Shown here piece after piece: positions 26,029 through 36,183 of a stretch of DNA of 64,000 nucleotides. Where the stretch lies: contig NZ_JAPRAQ010000033.1 of assembly GCF_029989365.1 (NCBI RefSeq), positions 24,818-88,817 on the forward strand, read 5' to 3'. Under the pieces are notes generated by a model, which did not search any database, was not told the origin of the DNA, and saw nothing but the letters and a program-made list of their open reading frames with translations. This stretch comes from Bradyrhizobium sp. Arg816 (GTDB lineage Bacteria; Pseudomonadota; Alphaproteobacteria; Rhizobiales; Xanthobacteraceae). A program made the position numbers and the translations under genes. How positions within the stretch are numbered: position 1 is the stretch's first letter; the number at the start of each line of letters is the position of its first letter.

Positions 26029-26991
26029 ATGTCAAACCTTACTGTTCGCGCGTGCGCCGGCCAGGACCGGGCGAACCTCTATAACGAAATCACCGACAAG
26101 ATCATCGCCGAGCTTGAGGCCGGACGCGTTCCCTGGGTTCAGCCCTGGGGTACGGCCGCGGCGAAAGCGCCGCTGGCCATGCCGAAAAATGCGTCGACCA
26201 ACCGGCAATACAGTGGGGTTAACATCCTCATCCTCTGGGGAGCCGTGATCGAACGCGGATTTACCGGGCAAAGTTGGCTCACATTTCGTCAGGCACTCTC
26301 GTTTGGCGGTCACGTCCGCAAGGGAGAACGCGGTACCACTGTTGTCTACGCGGATCGTTTCGTGCCGAATGACGAAAAGCGACGCGCCGCCGAGACCGGC
26401 GAAGACGCGCAGGCGATTCCATTCCTCAAACGATTTACCGTTTTCAACGTCGATCAGTGCGAGCAACTGCCCGACGGCATTGCCACTGCTGCGCCGCCAC
26501 CGCCGGCTAGCCTCATCGAACCTACGCTCGACGCCCTGATCAAGGCCAGTGGAATTCCATTTCGGATCGGTGGAGATCGCGCATTCTATGCAACCGCCGA
26601 AGACTATGTTCAGGTACCACCGCCGCAGGCCTATTTCGAACCCATCAACTGGCACCGTACGGCCTTGCATGAACTCGGTCATGCGACCGGGCATCCTTCG
26701 CGTCTCAATCGCGACCAGAGCGGATCCTACGGTACGAAGAGATATGCCTTCGAAGAACTGGTCGCCGAGTTGAGTTCCGCATTCAGCTGCGCGTCGCTCG
26801 GGATCGTCCCGACCGTGCGCCATGCCGACTATATCGGCTCCTGGCTTGAAGTCCTGCGCGAAGACAATCGGGCCATCGTGCGTGCCGCCTCGCTGGCGAG
26901 CAAGGCCGCGGACTATTTGCTCGGCTTCGTTCCCGGGTCTTTTGAGCCCCCGTCGCGGGATTCGGTTGTCGCCGATCACGAGACGACGTGA
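26029..26991 (+). CDS. ardC: ArdC-family antirestriction protein with zincin domain
   Basis: A 320-residue protein. The N-terminal ArdC (DUF1738) ssDNA-binding domain has YNEITDKIIAELEAGRVPWV and ASTNRQYSGVNILILWGAVI. The C-terminal zincin-like metallopeptidase domain has the zinc motif HELGH (214-218) and a downstream EELVAE glutamate. ArdC proteins protect incoming conjugative DNA against restriction. ATG 26029 has GGGGAGA upstream, directly after a structured leader. First gene of the ICE maintenance module. Confidence 0.88.
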   Translation: MSNLTVRACAGQDRANLYNEITDKIIAELEAGRVPWVQPWGTAAAKAPLAMPKNASTNRQYSGVNILILWGAVIERGFTGQSWLTFRQALSFGGHVRKGERGTTVVYADRFVPNDEKRRAAETGEDAQAIPFLKRFTVFNVDQCEQLPDGIATAAPPPPASLIEPTLDALIKASGIPFRIGGDRAFYATAEDYVQVPPPQAYFEPINWHRTALHELGHATGHPSRLNRDQSGSYGTKRYAFEELVAELSSAFSCASLGIVPTVRHADYIGSWLEVLREDNRAIVRAASLASKAADYLLGFVPGSFEPPSRDSVVADHETT

Positions 26992-27040
26992 TGCTTGGCC
27001 TGGTGGCTGCGCGAGAGTGAGAGGAGGGGAGGCTGCTCGC

Positions 27041-27094
27041 GACGGGTTGGAAGCCGAGAGAGAGTCTCACGGCCGCCCGTCGTGGAGAGCCGAA
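27041..27094 (+). ncRNA. structured leader B upstream of parB
   Basis: GACGGG (27041-27046) pairs with CCCGTC (27076-27081). The inner 8-bp stem GCCGAGAG/CTCACGGC has one mismatch and a 5-base AGAGT loop. GTGGAGAG follows, and the ATG is 13 bases after the outer stem. Compared with leader A, two inner pairs change compatibly (U-G to C-G, G-U to G-C). Confidence 0.55.
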
Positions 27095-29211
27095 ATGACA
27101 AAAGCCGTACAAAAGATCACGCTGTCGCCTTCCCGGGACATTCCCTTTAACAAGCTCGTGCTCAGCCAGTCGAACGTTCGCCGCGTCAAGGCCGCTGTCT
27201 CGATCGAGCAGCTGGCCGAGAGCATCGCGCAGCGTACTCTTCTGCAAAGTCTGAGCGTTCGGGCCGTCGTTGATGCAGATGGCAACGAGACCGGCATGTT
27301 CGAGGTGCCGGCGGGCGGCAGGCGCTTCGTGCTCTCGAATTTCTGGTGAAACAGAAACGCATGTCAAAGACGCAGGCGGTGCCGTGCGTTGTGCGTGAAG
27401 GGGGCATTGCCGCGGACGATTCGGTGGCGGAGAACGATGAGCGGGTCGGTTTGCATCCGCTCGATCAGTTTCGGGCCTTCCAGACGCTCCGGGATATCGG
27501 CATGAGCGAGGAAGACATTGCCGCGCGACACTTCGTGAACTCCGCAATCGTCAAGCAGCGCCTGCGCCTGGCGTCGGTCTCGCCCAAGTTGCATGACGTC
27601 TACGCCGAAGACGGCATGACGCTCGAGCAGCTCATGGCGTTCTCAGTCACTGCGGATCATGCCCGCCAGGAGCAAGTCTGGGAGAACGTCAGCCGTTCCG
27701 GTTATGACGAGCCATACCAGATCCGCCGCATGCTCACCGAGAACACCGTGCGCGGGTCCGATCGCCGGGCCCAATTTGTGGGCCTCGATGCTTATCAGCA
27801 CGCGGGTGGCGACGTTCTGCGGGATCTGTTCGAGCACGACGACGGCGGCTGGTTTCAGGATGTCCTGTTGCTCGACCGCCTCGTAACCGAAAAGCTCAAA
27901 GCCGAAGCTGAGACGATTGCGACCGAAGGCTGGAAGTGGATCTCGGTCGCCGTAGAGTTCTCCTACGGTCACACTCAAGACCTACGAGAAATCGAAGGCA
28001 GACCTGTCGATCTCTCGCCTGAGGAGCAGGCCACCATCGATGCGCTGAACGCCGAGCAGGCCAAGCTGGAAGCCGACTACCAGGATGCCGACGAATTGCC
28101 CGACGAGGTGGATCAGCGTCTCGGCGAAATTGAGTCGGCACTGGCGGCATTCGAAGACCGGCCGATGCTTTACGAACCGACGGAGATCGCCCGAGCGGGT
28201 GTATTCATCAGCATCGATTCCGAAGGACGGCTCTCCGTGGACCGGGGTTATGTCCGGCTGGAGGACGAGGTGCAGGAAATTGATCCTGATGTCGGGCAGG
28301 GAGCCGACGCGTCGTCGACCGAAGGTCAAGAAGGGGGCCCTTCCGTGCAGGGCACGGTGATCGCAGTCGCAGGTGGCGCTCCTGATGCCGAAGAGGATGA
28401 TGAGGACGCGGCCAGGCCTCTGCCGGATCGGCTGATCACCGAGCTGACGGCGCATCGTACGCTGGCATTGCGGGATGCGCTGGCAGAAAATCCTGCGGTC
28501 GCGTTCCAGGCGGTACTGCATAACTTCGTGTTGACGGCCTTTTACCGGTTCGCATCGTCCGGGAGCTGTCTTGAGATTGGCCTTCGCACGCCAAACTTTC
28601 TAACTCAAGCTCCGGGGCTGAGAGAAAGCGTCTCGGCCAAGGCTGTCGAGGCGCGACATGAGGCCTGGAAGGCTCGGTTGCCGAAGGGCGAAAACGATCT
28701 CTGGGATGCGCTCACGGCTCTTGATGGCGGTGCACAGGCATCATTGTTCGCCCACTGTGCATCATTTGCCGTCAACGCCGTCTATGAACCGGCCAATCGC
28801 TACAATCAGGGCCGTGTCTCCGCCCACGGCGTTCGGAGGCGTCTCGATCAGGCTGATGTGCTGGCGCGCGCGGTCGGGCTCGACATGGTGCGGGCTGGCT
28901 GGCGACCGACCGTCGACAATTATCTCGGCCGGGTCACCAAGCCGCGAATTCTGGAGGCGGTGCGGGAAGCCAAGGGCGAGTCGTCGGCGCAACTGATCGA
29001 CCATCTGAAGAAGGCCGACATGGCCAAGGAGGCCGAGCGTCTTCTGGATGGCTCGGGCTGGTTGCCAGAGCCGCTGCGTCTCGTCGATCGCAATGCGGAG
29101 CCACTGGAGCAGGAGGGTGAAGCGGGCCCGCTGCCCGAATTCCCCGCCGGCGAGGAGGAAACAGAAAATGTCAGCGATGATGATCCGCAACAGCTCGACG
29201 CGGCTGAGTGA
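27095..29211 (+). pseudogene. parB: ParB/Spo0J-family partition protein, frameshifted
   Basis: The first frame (27095-27349) gives the ParB start: IPFNKLVLSQSNVRRVKAAV and FEVPAGGRRF. It then shifts to LSNFW and stops. The second frame, usable from about 27334, continues LVKQKRMSKTQAVPCVVREG, HPLDQFRAFQTLRDIGMSEE and the remaining 600 residues to 29211. One missing base near 27328, in what should read TTCCGTGCTC, explains it. The long acidic C-terminal domain is typical of ICE/plasmid ParB proteins of rhizobia. As read, no full ParB is made unless by slippage; an assembly error is possible. Confidence 0.82.
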
Positions 29212-29355
29212 CGTCATAGAGCGGGATGGCTTCGGCCGTCCCGTGGTTGTTTGGGAACCGGCGCGCAGCGCTGGTCCCCATTTTCATGGGCGAGGGTGAG
29301 AGGGAGAGTCAGGCCGGGAAGGGTTTGAGCCGTCGGGATCAGAGGAGAGCGCCTG
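29212..29355 (+). promoter_or_regulatory. leader region C before the methylase/helicase gene
   Basis: 144 bases upstream of the large gene. It shares blocks with leader B (GCGAGGGTGAGAGG and GGGTTTGAGCCG) but not the full fold. AGAGGAGAG provides the ribosome-binding site. Confidence 0.35.
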
Positions 29356-32300
29356 ATGGTTCGCCCCATTCCTGCTCTCCGAAAGAACCCTGCCATGACC
29401 GAATCTCTCGCCGGCGGCGCTGTCGCCGCGCCGCTCTCGATGCGTGCCACTGCAAGTCTCACCTCTGCTGCCGTCAGGGCCGCGCGACAACTCTTGACCG
29501 ACCTCGAACGCGGCCGGCGCATCGATGCCGCTGTTCTGCGTAGCGCCATGGAGGCTGCCTTCGGCGCCTCCGACGCGTCTGGTGCCTGGAACTGGAAGAC
29601 CGCCTATGACGTCTGCGAGGCGACAACCGTGCTGTTTCTTCGCAAGTTCGGCCCGGCCATCCGCGCCAGGGCTGGCTCGACGGCCGCCATGCTGCCGATG
29701 GTCGTGCGAGTAGCTGGCCTTCTGCCGACACATACGCGGCGGTCCGAGGACAGCCAGGCATTTCAGCAATTCTCGACGCCGATCCCGCTCGGGCTGGTGG
29801 CATGTACCGCAGCCGGAATTACGCCTGCCGATCGCATTCTCGAGCCATCCGCGGGGACAGGCCTGCTCGCCGTCTTTGCAGAGCTCGCCGGCGGCGCCTT
29901 GGTGTTGAACGAGTTGGCCGATGCCCGCTCAGAGCTGCTCGGCCATCTCTTCGCCAACGTTCAAGTTACGCGGTTCGACGGCGCCCAGATCGATGACCAC
30001 CTCGATGCGAGCGTCGCACCGAGCGTCGTCCTGATGAACCCGCCGTTCTCTGCGCTCGCCAATGTCGATCGACGGATGGCGGATGCGGCTTTCCGCCACG
30101 TCGCTTCGGCGCTCGCGCGTCTTTGCGACGGTGGACGCCTCGTCGCTATCGCCGGCGCAAGCTTCGCGCGGGATAACCCGGCATGGCGAGATGCCTTCGT
30201 TCGCCTCCAGGAACGCGGACGGGTAGTATTTTCTGCCGCCATTGACGGGACCGTTTACGCCAAGCACGGCACTCAGACGGATACTAGGCTGCTTGTGATA
30301 GACAAGCTGCCCGCTGCCGATTCTACGGCTTTTCCCGCCTCGCCAGGCATGGCGGGTGATGTCGCTACCTTGCTTGGCTGGGTGAACCTGCATGTGCCTC
30401 CAAGGCTGCCCGTCGCGATGCCACCGGAGATCGTTGTTATCGGGCGGCCAACGATGTCGCGATCGGTCAGCGCCGTTGCACCACGCATATCGTCCACTTC
30501 GAGAGACGCCGCGCCAGTAGGCGCAGAACTGATCTACGAGACGGTCGAATGGTCCCCGCCGGAAGGCACCCGACTGACCGATGCGATTCATGAGGAATAC
30601 GGACTACAGTCGATCTGCATTCCTGGATCATGCGCACATCCGACCAAGCTCGTGCAGTCTGCCGCGATGGCGTCCGTTGCGCCACCGAAGCCATCCTATC
30701 GTCCGCACCTGCCCGCCAATGTCATGGACGACGGAGTTCTGTCGGATGCTCAGCTCGAGAGCGTCATCTATGCCGGCGAGGCGCATTCCGAATTCCTGGC
30801 AGGCTCTTGGACGGTCGACGCCACGTTTGACGTTGTGGCCGCCGCGCCGGACGATGTCGAGAATGCCGTCCGCTTCCGCCGCGGCTGGTTTTTGGGTGAT
30901 GGCACCGGCGCGGGCAAGGGACGACAGGTCGCCGGGATTCTGCTCGACAACTGGCTCAAGGGCCGCCGCCGTGCGGTCTGGATCAGCAAATCCGACAAGC
31001 TGATCGAAGATGCGCAGCGCGACTGGTCTGCGTTGGGTATGGAGCGATTGCTTGTTACGCCACTGTCGCGGTTTCGCCATGGCACCCCGATCCGGCTCTC
31101 GGAAGGCATCCTTTTCACCACCTACGCCACGCTACGGACCGACGAGCGCGGCGCAAAGCTTTCGCGTGTCAGGCAGATCGTCGAATGGTTGGGCTCGGAC
31201 TTCGACGGAGTGATTGTCTTCGACGAGAGCCACGCCATGCAGAATGCGGTCGGGGGCAAGGGCGAGCGCGGCGACCAGGCCGCCTCCCAGCAGGGGCGCG
31301 CGGGCCTGAGGCTTCAGCACGCCTTGCCGAATGCACGCGTAGTTTATGTATCGGCGACGGGGGCCACCACGGTCCATAACCTCGCTTATGCCCAACGCCT
31401 CGGTCTCTGGGGCGGCTCCGACTTCCCGTTCGCCGCGCGTGCCGAGTTCGTCGAAGCGATCGAGGAGGGTGGGGTCGCGGCCATGGAGGTGCTGGCGCGT
31501 GACCTCAAGGCGCTCGGCCTCTACGCGGCTCGCTCGCTCTCTTACGAAGGCGTCGAGTATGATCTCGTTCAGCACCAGCTGACGCCGGAGCAGGTTCGCA
31601 TCTACGACGCCTATGCCGATGCGTTCGGCATCATTCACAACAATCTCGACGCTGCGATGCGAGCGGCCAACATTACCGGCGAAAACGGAACGCTGAACGG
31701 GCAAGCAAAATCCGCGGCGCGATCTGCCTTCGAAAGTGCAAAACAGCGCTTCTTCGGTCATCTCCTGGCTTCGATGAAGACGCCGTCGCTGATCCGCTCG
31801 ATCGAGCGCGATCTCGAGGCCGGCCATGCCGCCGTGATCCAGATCGTCTCGACGGGCGAAGCCCTGATGGAGCGCCGGCTGTCCGAGATCCCGACTGAAG
31901 AATGGGGCGACGTCCAGGTCGACATCACCCCGCGCGAGTATGTCCTCGACTATCTCGCCCATTCCTTCCCGGTCCAGCTCTACGAGCCTTTTACCGACTC
32001 TGAGGGCAACCTCTGCTCCCGGCCTGTCTATCGCGACGGCCAGCCGGTCGAGAGCCGGGAGGCCGTCGCCCGCCGCGGCCGCCTGATTGAGAAGCTCGCC
32101 TCGCTGCCGCCGGTACCAGGCGCATTGGATCAGGTCATCCAGCGCTTTGGCACCGAAATGGTCGCGGAGGTGACGGGCCGCTCGCGCCGCATCGTTCGCA
32201 AGGGCGACCGGCTGGTGGTCGAAAATCGAGCCGGCACCGCCAACCTCGCCGAGACCTCGGCCTTCATGGATGACGCCAAGCGCATCCTCGTGTTCTCCGA

Positions 32301-33717
32301 CGCGGGCGGCACGGGGAGGAGCTACCATGCCGAACTGTCGGCCCAGAATCGTCGCCTGCGAGTCCATTACCTACTCGAGCCCGGTTGGAAAGCCGACGCC
32401 GCGATCCAGGGGCTCGGCCGGACCAACCGGACCAACCAAGCTCAGCCACCGCTGTTTCGTCCCATCGCAACTGATGTGAAGGCCGAAAAGCGCTTTCTCA
32501 GCACCATTGCTCGTCGGCTCGACACGTTGGGTGCCATTACTCGCGGCCAGCGCCAGACCGGAGGGCAGGGCCTGTTCCGGCCCGAGGACAACCTCGAAAG
32601 CCAGTACGGCCGTGATGCCTTGCGTCAACTCTACACGCTGCTCGCCCGAGGCAAGGTCGACGGCTGCTCGCTGGGGAGGTTCGAGGATGCGACCGGCCTG
32701 AAGCTGACAGATGCCAATGGGCTCAGGGACGACCTGCCGCCGATCACGACCTTTCTGAACAGATTGCTGGCGCTCACGATCGACCTGCAGAATATCCTGT
32801 TCACCACTTTCGAGCAGCTCTTGACCGCTCGGATCGAAGGCGCGGTTGCATCCGGCACCTACGACGTGGGGTTGGAAACCCTCCGTGCCGAGAGCTTTGT
32901 CGTCACCGACCGGCGGACGATCTATGACCATCCGGGGACCGGCGCCGAGACCCGGCTGCTCACGGTCGCCCAGCGCCAGCGCAATCATCCGGTGAGTCTG
33001 GATGACGCTCTTGCTCGTCTTTCCGATCGTCAGGCCGTCCTGCTCGTCAAAGAGCGTTCGGGACGAGCCGCCGTGCAGGTCCCCGCGGCGAGCGTCATGC
33101 TCGACGACGGCGAGATCGAACGGCGCGTCCGCCTGATCCGGCCGATGGATCAGCACACGGTCCCCTTGACCATAATGGCCGAAAGTCATTGGGACGAAGC
33201 GGATCGTGAACGCTTCGTCGCGACCTGGCTGGCGGAGCTTGCCGAGGTGTCCGAGTTCACGGAAAGCACGATCCACGTCGTGGCGGGCTTGCTGCTACCG
33301 ATCTGGAAGCGGTTGCCGAACAAATCGACCCGCGTCTATCGGCTTCAGACCGATACAGGCGAACGCGTCATCGGCCGCAGGGTATCTGCCGCGTGGGTCG
33401 CAAACTTCCTTGCGGCGGACGCGCCCGCGCTGACGCCGGACGCTGCCTTTGCCGCGCTGATGGAAGGACGCACCGTCCTCGACCTCGCGGAGGGACTTCA
33501 GCTTCGCCGTGTCCGCGTGATGGGTGCATATCGCATCGAGCTGTCGGGTTTCAACGACACGATGCGTGATCGACTGCGGGCTTATGGTCTGTTTGGGGAG
33601 ATCATCTCTTGGAAGCTGCGCATGTTCGTACCCACGGACGCGAGCGGCATCGAGGTCCTGTCGAGGGTGCTCGACACCTATCCGGTTACGGGCGTCAGTG
33701 AGCGGGAGGCCGCGTGA
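29356..33717 (+). CDS. methylase plus strawberry-notch-type helicase (1453 residues)
   Basis: A bifunctional protein typical of rhizobial ICEs and plasmids. The N-terminal SAM methyltransferase-like domain has ILEPSAGTGLLAVF (about 160-173) and the amino-methylase motif VLMNPPFS (about 226). The SNF2/strawberry-notch helicase core has Walker A GDGTGAGKGRQ (about 513-523), a DESH box VIVFDESHAM (about 620), the motif III-like VSATGATTVHNLAY, and the C-terminal helicase part with QGLGRTNRTNQAQPPLF (about 1017). It may modify and remodel element DNA. It is coupled to the following Toprim gene (TGATG). ATG 29356 has GAGGAG upstream. Confidence 0.9.
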   Translation: MVRPIPALRKNPAMTESLAGGAVAAPLSMRATASLTSAAVRAARQLLTDLERGRRIDAAVLRSAMEAAFGASDASGAWNWKTAYDVCEATTVLFLRKFGPAIRARAGSTAAMLPMVVRVAGLLPTHTRRSEDSQAFQQFSTPIPLGLVACTAAGITPADRILEPSAGTGLLAVFAELAGGALVLNELADARSELLGHLFANVQVTRFDGAQIDDHLDASVAPSVVLMNPPFSALANVDRRMADAAFRHVASALARLCDGGRLVAIAGASFARDNPAWRDAFVRLQERGRVVFSAAIDGTVYAKHGTQTDTRLLVIDKLPAADSTAFPASPGMAGDVATLLGWVNLHVPPRLPVAMPPEIVVIGRPTMSRSVSAVAPRISSTSRDAAPVGAELIYETVEWSPPEGTRLTDAIHEEYGLQSICIPGSCAHPTKLVQSAAMASVAPPKPSYRPHLPANVMDDGVLSDAQLESVIYAGEAHSEFLAGSWTVDATFDVVAAAPDDVENAVRFRRGWFLGDGTGAGKGRQVAGILLDNWLKGRRRAVWISKSDKLIEDAQRDWSALGMERLLVTPLSRFRHGTPIRLSEGILFTTYATLRTDERGAKLSRVRQIVEWLGSDFDGVIVFDESHAMQNAVGGKGERGDQAASQQGRAGLRLQHALPNARVVYVSATGATTVHNLAYAQRLGLWGGSDFPFAARAEFVEAIEEGGVAAMEVLARDLKALGLYAARSLSYEGVEYDLVQHQLTPEQVRIYDAYADAFGIIHNNLDAAMRAANITGENGTLNGQAKSAARSAFESAKQRFFGHLLASMKTPSLIRSIERDLEAGHAAVIQIVSTGEALMERRLSEIPTEEWGDVQVDITPREYVLDYLAHSFPVQLYEPFTDSEGNLCSRPVYRDGQPVESREAVARRGRLIEKLASLPPVPGALDQVIQRFGTEMVAEVTGRSRRIVRKGDRLVVENRAGTANLAETSAFMDDAKRILVFSDAGGTGRSYHAELSAQNRRLRVHYLLEPGWKADAAIQGLGRTNRTNQAQPPLFRPIATDVKAEKRFLSTIARRLDTLGAITRGQRQTGGQGLFRPEDNLESQYGRDALRQLYTLLARGKVDGCSLGRFEDATGLKLTDANGLRDDLPPITTFLNRLLALTIDLQNILFTTFEQLLTARIEGAVASGTYDVGLETLRAESFVVTDRRTIYDHPGTGAETRLLTVAQRQRNHPVSLDDALARLSDRQAVLLVKERSGRAAVQVPAASVMLDDGEIERRVRLIRPMDQHTVPLTIMAESHWDEADRERFVATWLAELAEVSEFTESTIHVVAGLLLPIWKRLPNKSTRVYRLQTDTGERVIGRRVSAAWVANFLAADAPALTPDAAFAALMEGRTVLDLAEGLQLRRVRVMGAYRIELSGFNDTMRDRLRAYGLFGEIISWKLRMFVPTDASGIEVLSRVLDTYPVTGVSEREAA

Positions 33718-34778
33718 TGTCCGGCGATGTCTCGGAGCTGGCACGCCGCCTCGCGCGCGAGGCCGAGGCGGTGTGCCGACACTATCTGCCCAATGGTAAG
33801 CGCGCGGGGCGGTACTGGGTGGTTGGCGACGTCCACAACACCCCGGGCCGCTCGTTGTTCGTGCGGCTGCACGAATCGCCAAAGGGGCCCGCGGGCAAGT
33901 GGACCGATGCCGCGACCGGAGAACATGGCGATCTCCTCGACATCATCCGCGAAACTATGGCGTTGCGAGACTTTCGCGAGGTCACCGAGGAGGCGAAGCG
34001 CTTTCTAAAGCTACCTCGTTCTGAGCAGCAGCCAGCTCAGAAACCAATTCGTCCAGTCGTGCCGGCCGGATCGCAGAAAGCCGCCCGTCGACTTTTTGCG
34101 ATATCCGGGCCGATCGAAGGGACGTTGGTGGAAGCGTATTTGCAACGTCGTGGAATAAGCCAAATCCACCATGGTGGTAGCCTGCGCTTCCACCCACGTT
34201 GCTACTACCGACCGGACGAGCATTTGCCGACTGAAACCTGGCCGGCGATGATAAGCTCTGTCACGGACCTCGAAGGACGGATCACCGGCGTGCATCGCAC
34301 CTGGCTAGATCCACACGGCTTTGATCGCGTGCGGCTCGGCAAAGCCCCGATCGACACGCCACGACGGGCCATGGGCGACCTGCTTGGTAACGCCGTTCGC
34401 TTCGGCGTGGTGGACGACGTGCTCGCTGCGGGCGAGGGGATCGAGACCATGCTGTCGCTGCGTTATGTACTGCCGACTTTGCCCATGACCGCTGCTCTCT
34501 CGGCCAATCACCTCTCAGCCATGTTGCTGCCGCCTGGCCTGCGCCGACTCTATATCGCCCGTGACGCAGATGCCGCCGGAGATGCCGTACAGGCTATTCT
34601 CACCCAGCGCGCAGAAGCCGCCGGCATTGAAGCGATCGCATTGTCGCCCCGGCTGGGCGACTTCAACGAAGATCTGCACATCTTCGGCCTCGAGGCCCTC
34701 CGAGCAGCGTTGCTACTGCAACTCGTACCGGAGGACGTCGTCCGTTTCCTGCATTCGTCGATGGCAACCGCGGAATAG
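33717..34778 (+). CDS. Toprim-domain primase-like protein
   Basis: A 353-residue protein. The N-terminal part (YWVVGDVHNTPGRSLFVRLH, GKWTDAATGEHGDLLDII) is the DUF7146/zinc-finger-less primase-like region. The C-terminal Toprim_3 domain has VLAAGEGIETMLSLRYVLPT (catalytic Glu) and LRRLYIARDADAAGDA (DxD). Such proteins accompany ICE replication modules and may prime single-strand DNA. ATG 33717 overlaps the preceding stop as TGATG. Confidence 0.82.
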   Translation: MSGDVSELARRLAREAEAVCRHYLPNGKRAGRYWVVGDVHNTPGRSLFVRLHESPKGPAGKWTDAATGEHGDLLDIIRETMALRDFREVTEEAKRFLKLPRSEQQPAQKPIRPVVPAGSQKAARRLFAISGPIEGTLVEAYLQRRGISQIHHGGSLRFHPRCYYRPDEHLPTETWPAMISSVTDLEGRITGVHRTWLDPHGFDRVRLGKAPIDTPRRAMGDLLGNAVRFGVVDDVLAAGEGIETMLSLRYVLPTLPMTAALSANHLSAMLLPPGLRRLYIARDADAAGDAVQAILTQRAEAAGIEAIALSPRLGDFNEDLHIFGLEALRAALLLQLVPEDVVRFLHSSMATAE

Positions 34779-35118
34779 CACCGGCAATTCGATGGGCGTC
34801 GACAGGTCGGTCGCGGTGCCGGCCACTGCCGGAAGAGGACGCGACCACGGCCTTCTAGCGGGCGATCGGACGGCAAGCGGCTCGGCCCGGCAATGGCTGC
34901 GTCCGGCTATTTTCCGCCGCGCGCCGGCGACGAGATGACACATTAGCCATCTGGCGAGCGCGCTTTGCATCGCGAAGCAAAATGGCCGGCCTCCGCCATC
35001 CTCCGCTGCCGCTTCGGCCCTCCGCTCTGCTCCGGGTTCTGGCCCGTTCCGCCTGCCGTCTGAGTGATCGCCACGAAGGCCGCGATGGTCGCGGCCGATC
35101 CGGTAAAGGATCGCCTCC
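34779..35118 (+). promoter_or_regulatory. 340-bp leader region of the DUF2493 gene with conserved hairpin
   Basis: No gene. At 35066-35096 lies GATCGCCACGAAGGCCGCGA followed by TGGTCGCGGCC, whose last 19 bases form a perfect 8-bp hairpin with a UGG loop. 25 of these 31 bases recur at 37156-37186 before DUF736. A second hairpin GATCC-GGTAAA-GGATC follows just before the ATG. Confidence 0.5.
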
Positions 35119-36042
35119 ATGACCGACCACGATGACATCGAACCGCCGCACGCCTCTTCTCCGACCGACCACGTTCTCACCGAACTGCAACTTTACGGCT
35201 ACCGCCCGTTCAACGATCAGCCTGATCCACGGCCGCTCCCCGAGGGCAGGATCATCGCCGTCGCCGTCGCCGATATCTTCGATGCCCTGGTCGCGACGTT
35301 GAGCGACACCCGGCTTGAACCGGACCTCGACGATCTGCTCTGGTCGACCGTCAACCTGTTCCACCGAGCCGTCGACCGCATCGGACGCCAACTCGACGAC
35401 AACGAACAGGCGCAGCAGAAGCGCCAGCGCGAGCAAGACGGCTCCGAAGTTCGATCGGTTGAACTCGAGCGCGTGACGGCGGAAGGCATCTCGCTGATCG
35501 AGCGCCGCAACTGCTTGGAGCTCGCTCGTGACCAGGCCATCGAGCGCTTCGAGACCCAGACCGGCTCATTCTGGCGTCCCCGATCGGGATCACTGGTGAA
35601 CCATCGCACGCTGACGGCAGCTATGATCGACTCCCGCGATTTTATCGCGGCCACGCGCCGCGCCGAGACCGAGATCATGTTGCCGCCGGGACCGAAGATC
35701 GCACTCACCGGCGGCCTCGACTTCAACGACCATCACCTGATCTGGGATCGCCTCGACAAGGTTCACGCGAAGCATTCCGACATGGTCCTGCTCCATGGCG
35801 GCTCGCCCAAAGGGGCCGAACTGATCGCCTCCAAATGGGCGACCAACCGCAAGGTGCCTCAAATCGCCTTCAAGCCCGACTGGACTAAGCATGCCAAGGC
35901 GGCGCCATTCAAGCGCAACGATGCCATGCTCGAACTCCTGCCGATAGGCGTCATGCACTTCCCGGGCACGGGAATCCAGGACAACCTCGCCGATAAGGCG
36001 AAGCGCCTCGGCATTCCTGTTTGGAGGTTCGGAGGCGCGTGA
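35119..36042 (+). CDS. DUF2493 (SLOG-like) domain protein
   Basis: A 307-residue protein. A variable N-terminal half of helices is followed by the DUF2493 domain from about residue 190 (KIALTGGLDFNDHHLIWDRL, then VLLHGGSPKGAELIASKWAT), a Rossmann-like SLOG-type nucleotide-binding fold. Members are common in ICEs and phages of alphaproteobacteria; the biochemical role is unknown. Intact and led by a conserved hairpin region. Confidence 0.82.
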   Translation: MTDHDDIEPPHASSPTDHVLTELQLYGYRPFNDQPDPRPLPEGRIIAVAVADIFDALVATLSDTRLEPDLDDLLWSTVNLFHRAVDRIGRQLDDNEQAQQKRQREQDGSEVRSVELERVTAEGISLIERRNCLELARDQAIERFETQTGSFWRPRSGSLVNHRTLTAAMIDSRDFIAATRRAETEIMLPPGPKIALTGGLDFNDHHLIWDRLDKVHAKHSDMVLLHGGSPKGAELIASKWATNRKVPQIAFKPDWTKHAKAAPFKRNDAMLELLPIGVMHFPGTGIQDNLADKAKRLGIPVWRFGGA

Positions 36043-36183
36043 GCGCCGTCTTCTCGACTCCAAGCCTTCGAGGCGGAGTTGCACGCGCCGCAACTCTGCC
36101 TCGTTTCGGTTTCATATCCAGAGTTGCGCCGTGGTGGTGGTGGAAGGCGCGACTGATACATCTATGCACATGGAGCCACCACC

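Noticed and set aside
31132..33276. Two long minus-strand frames inside the methylase/helicase gene
   Set aside because: Shadows of the large gene, whose helicase motifs fix the coding strand.
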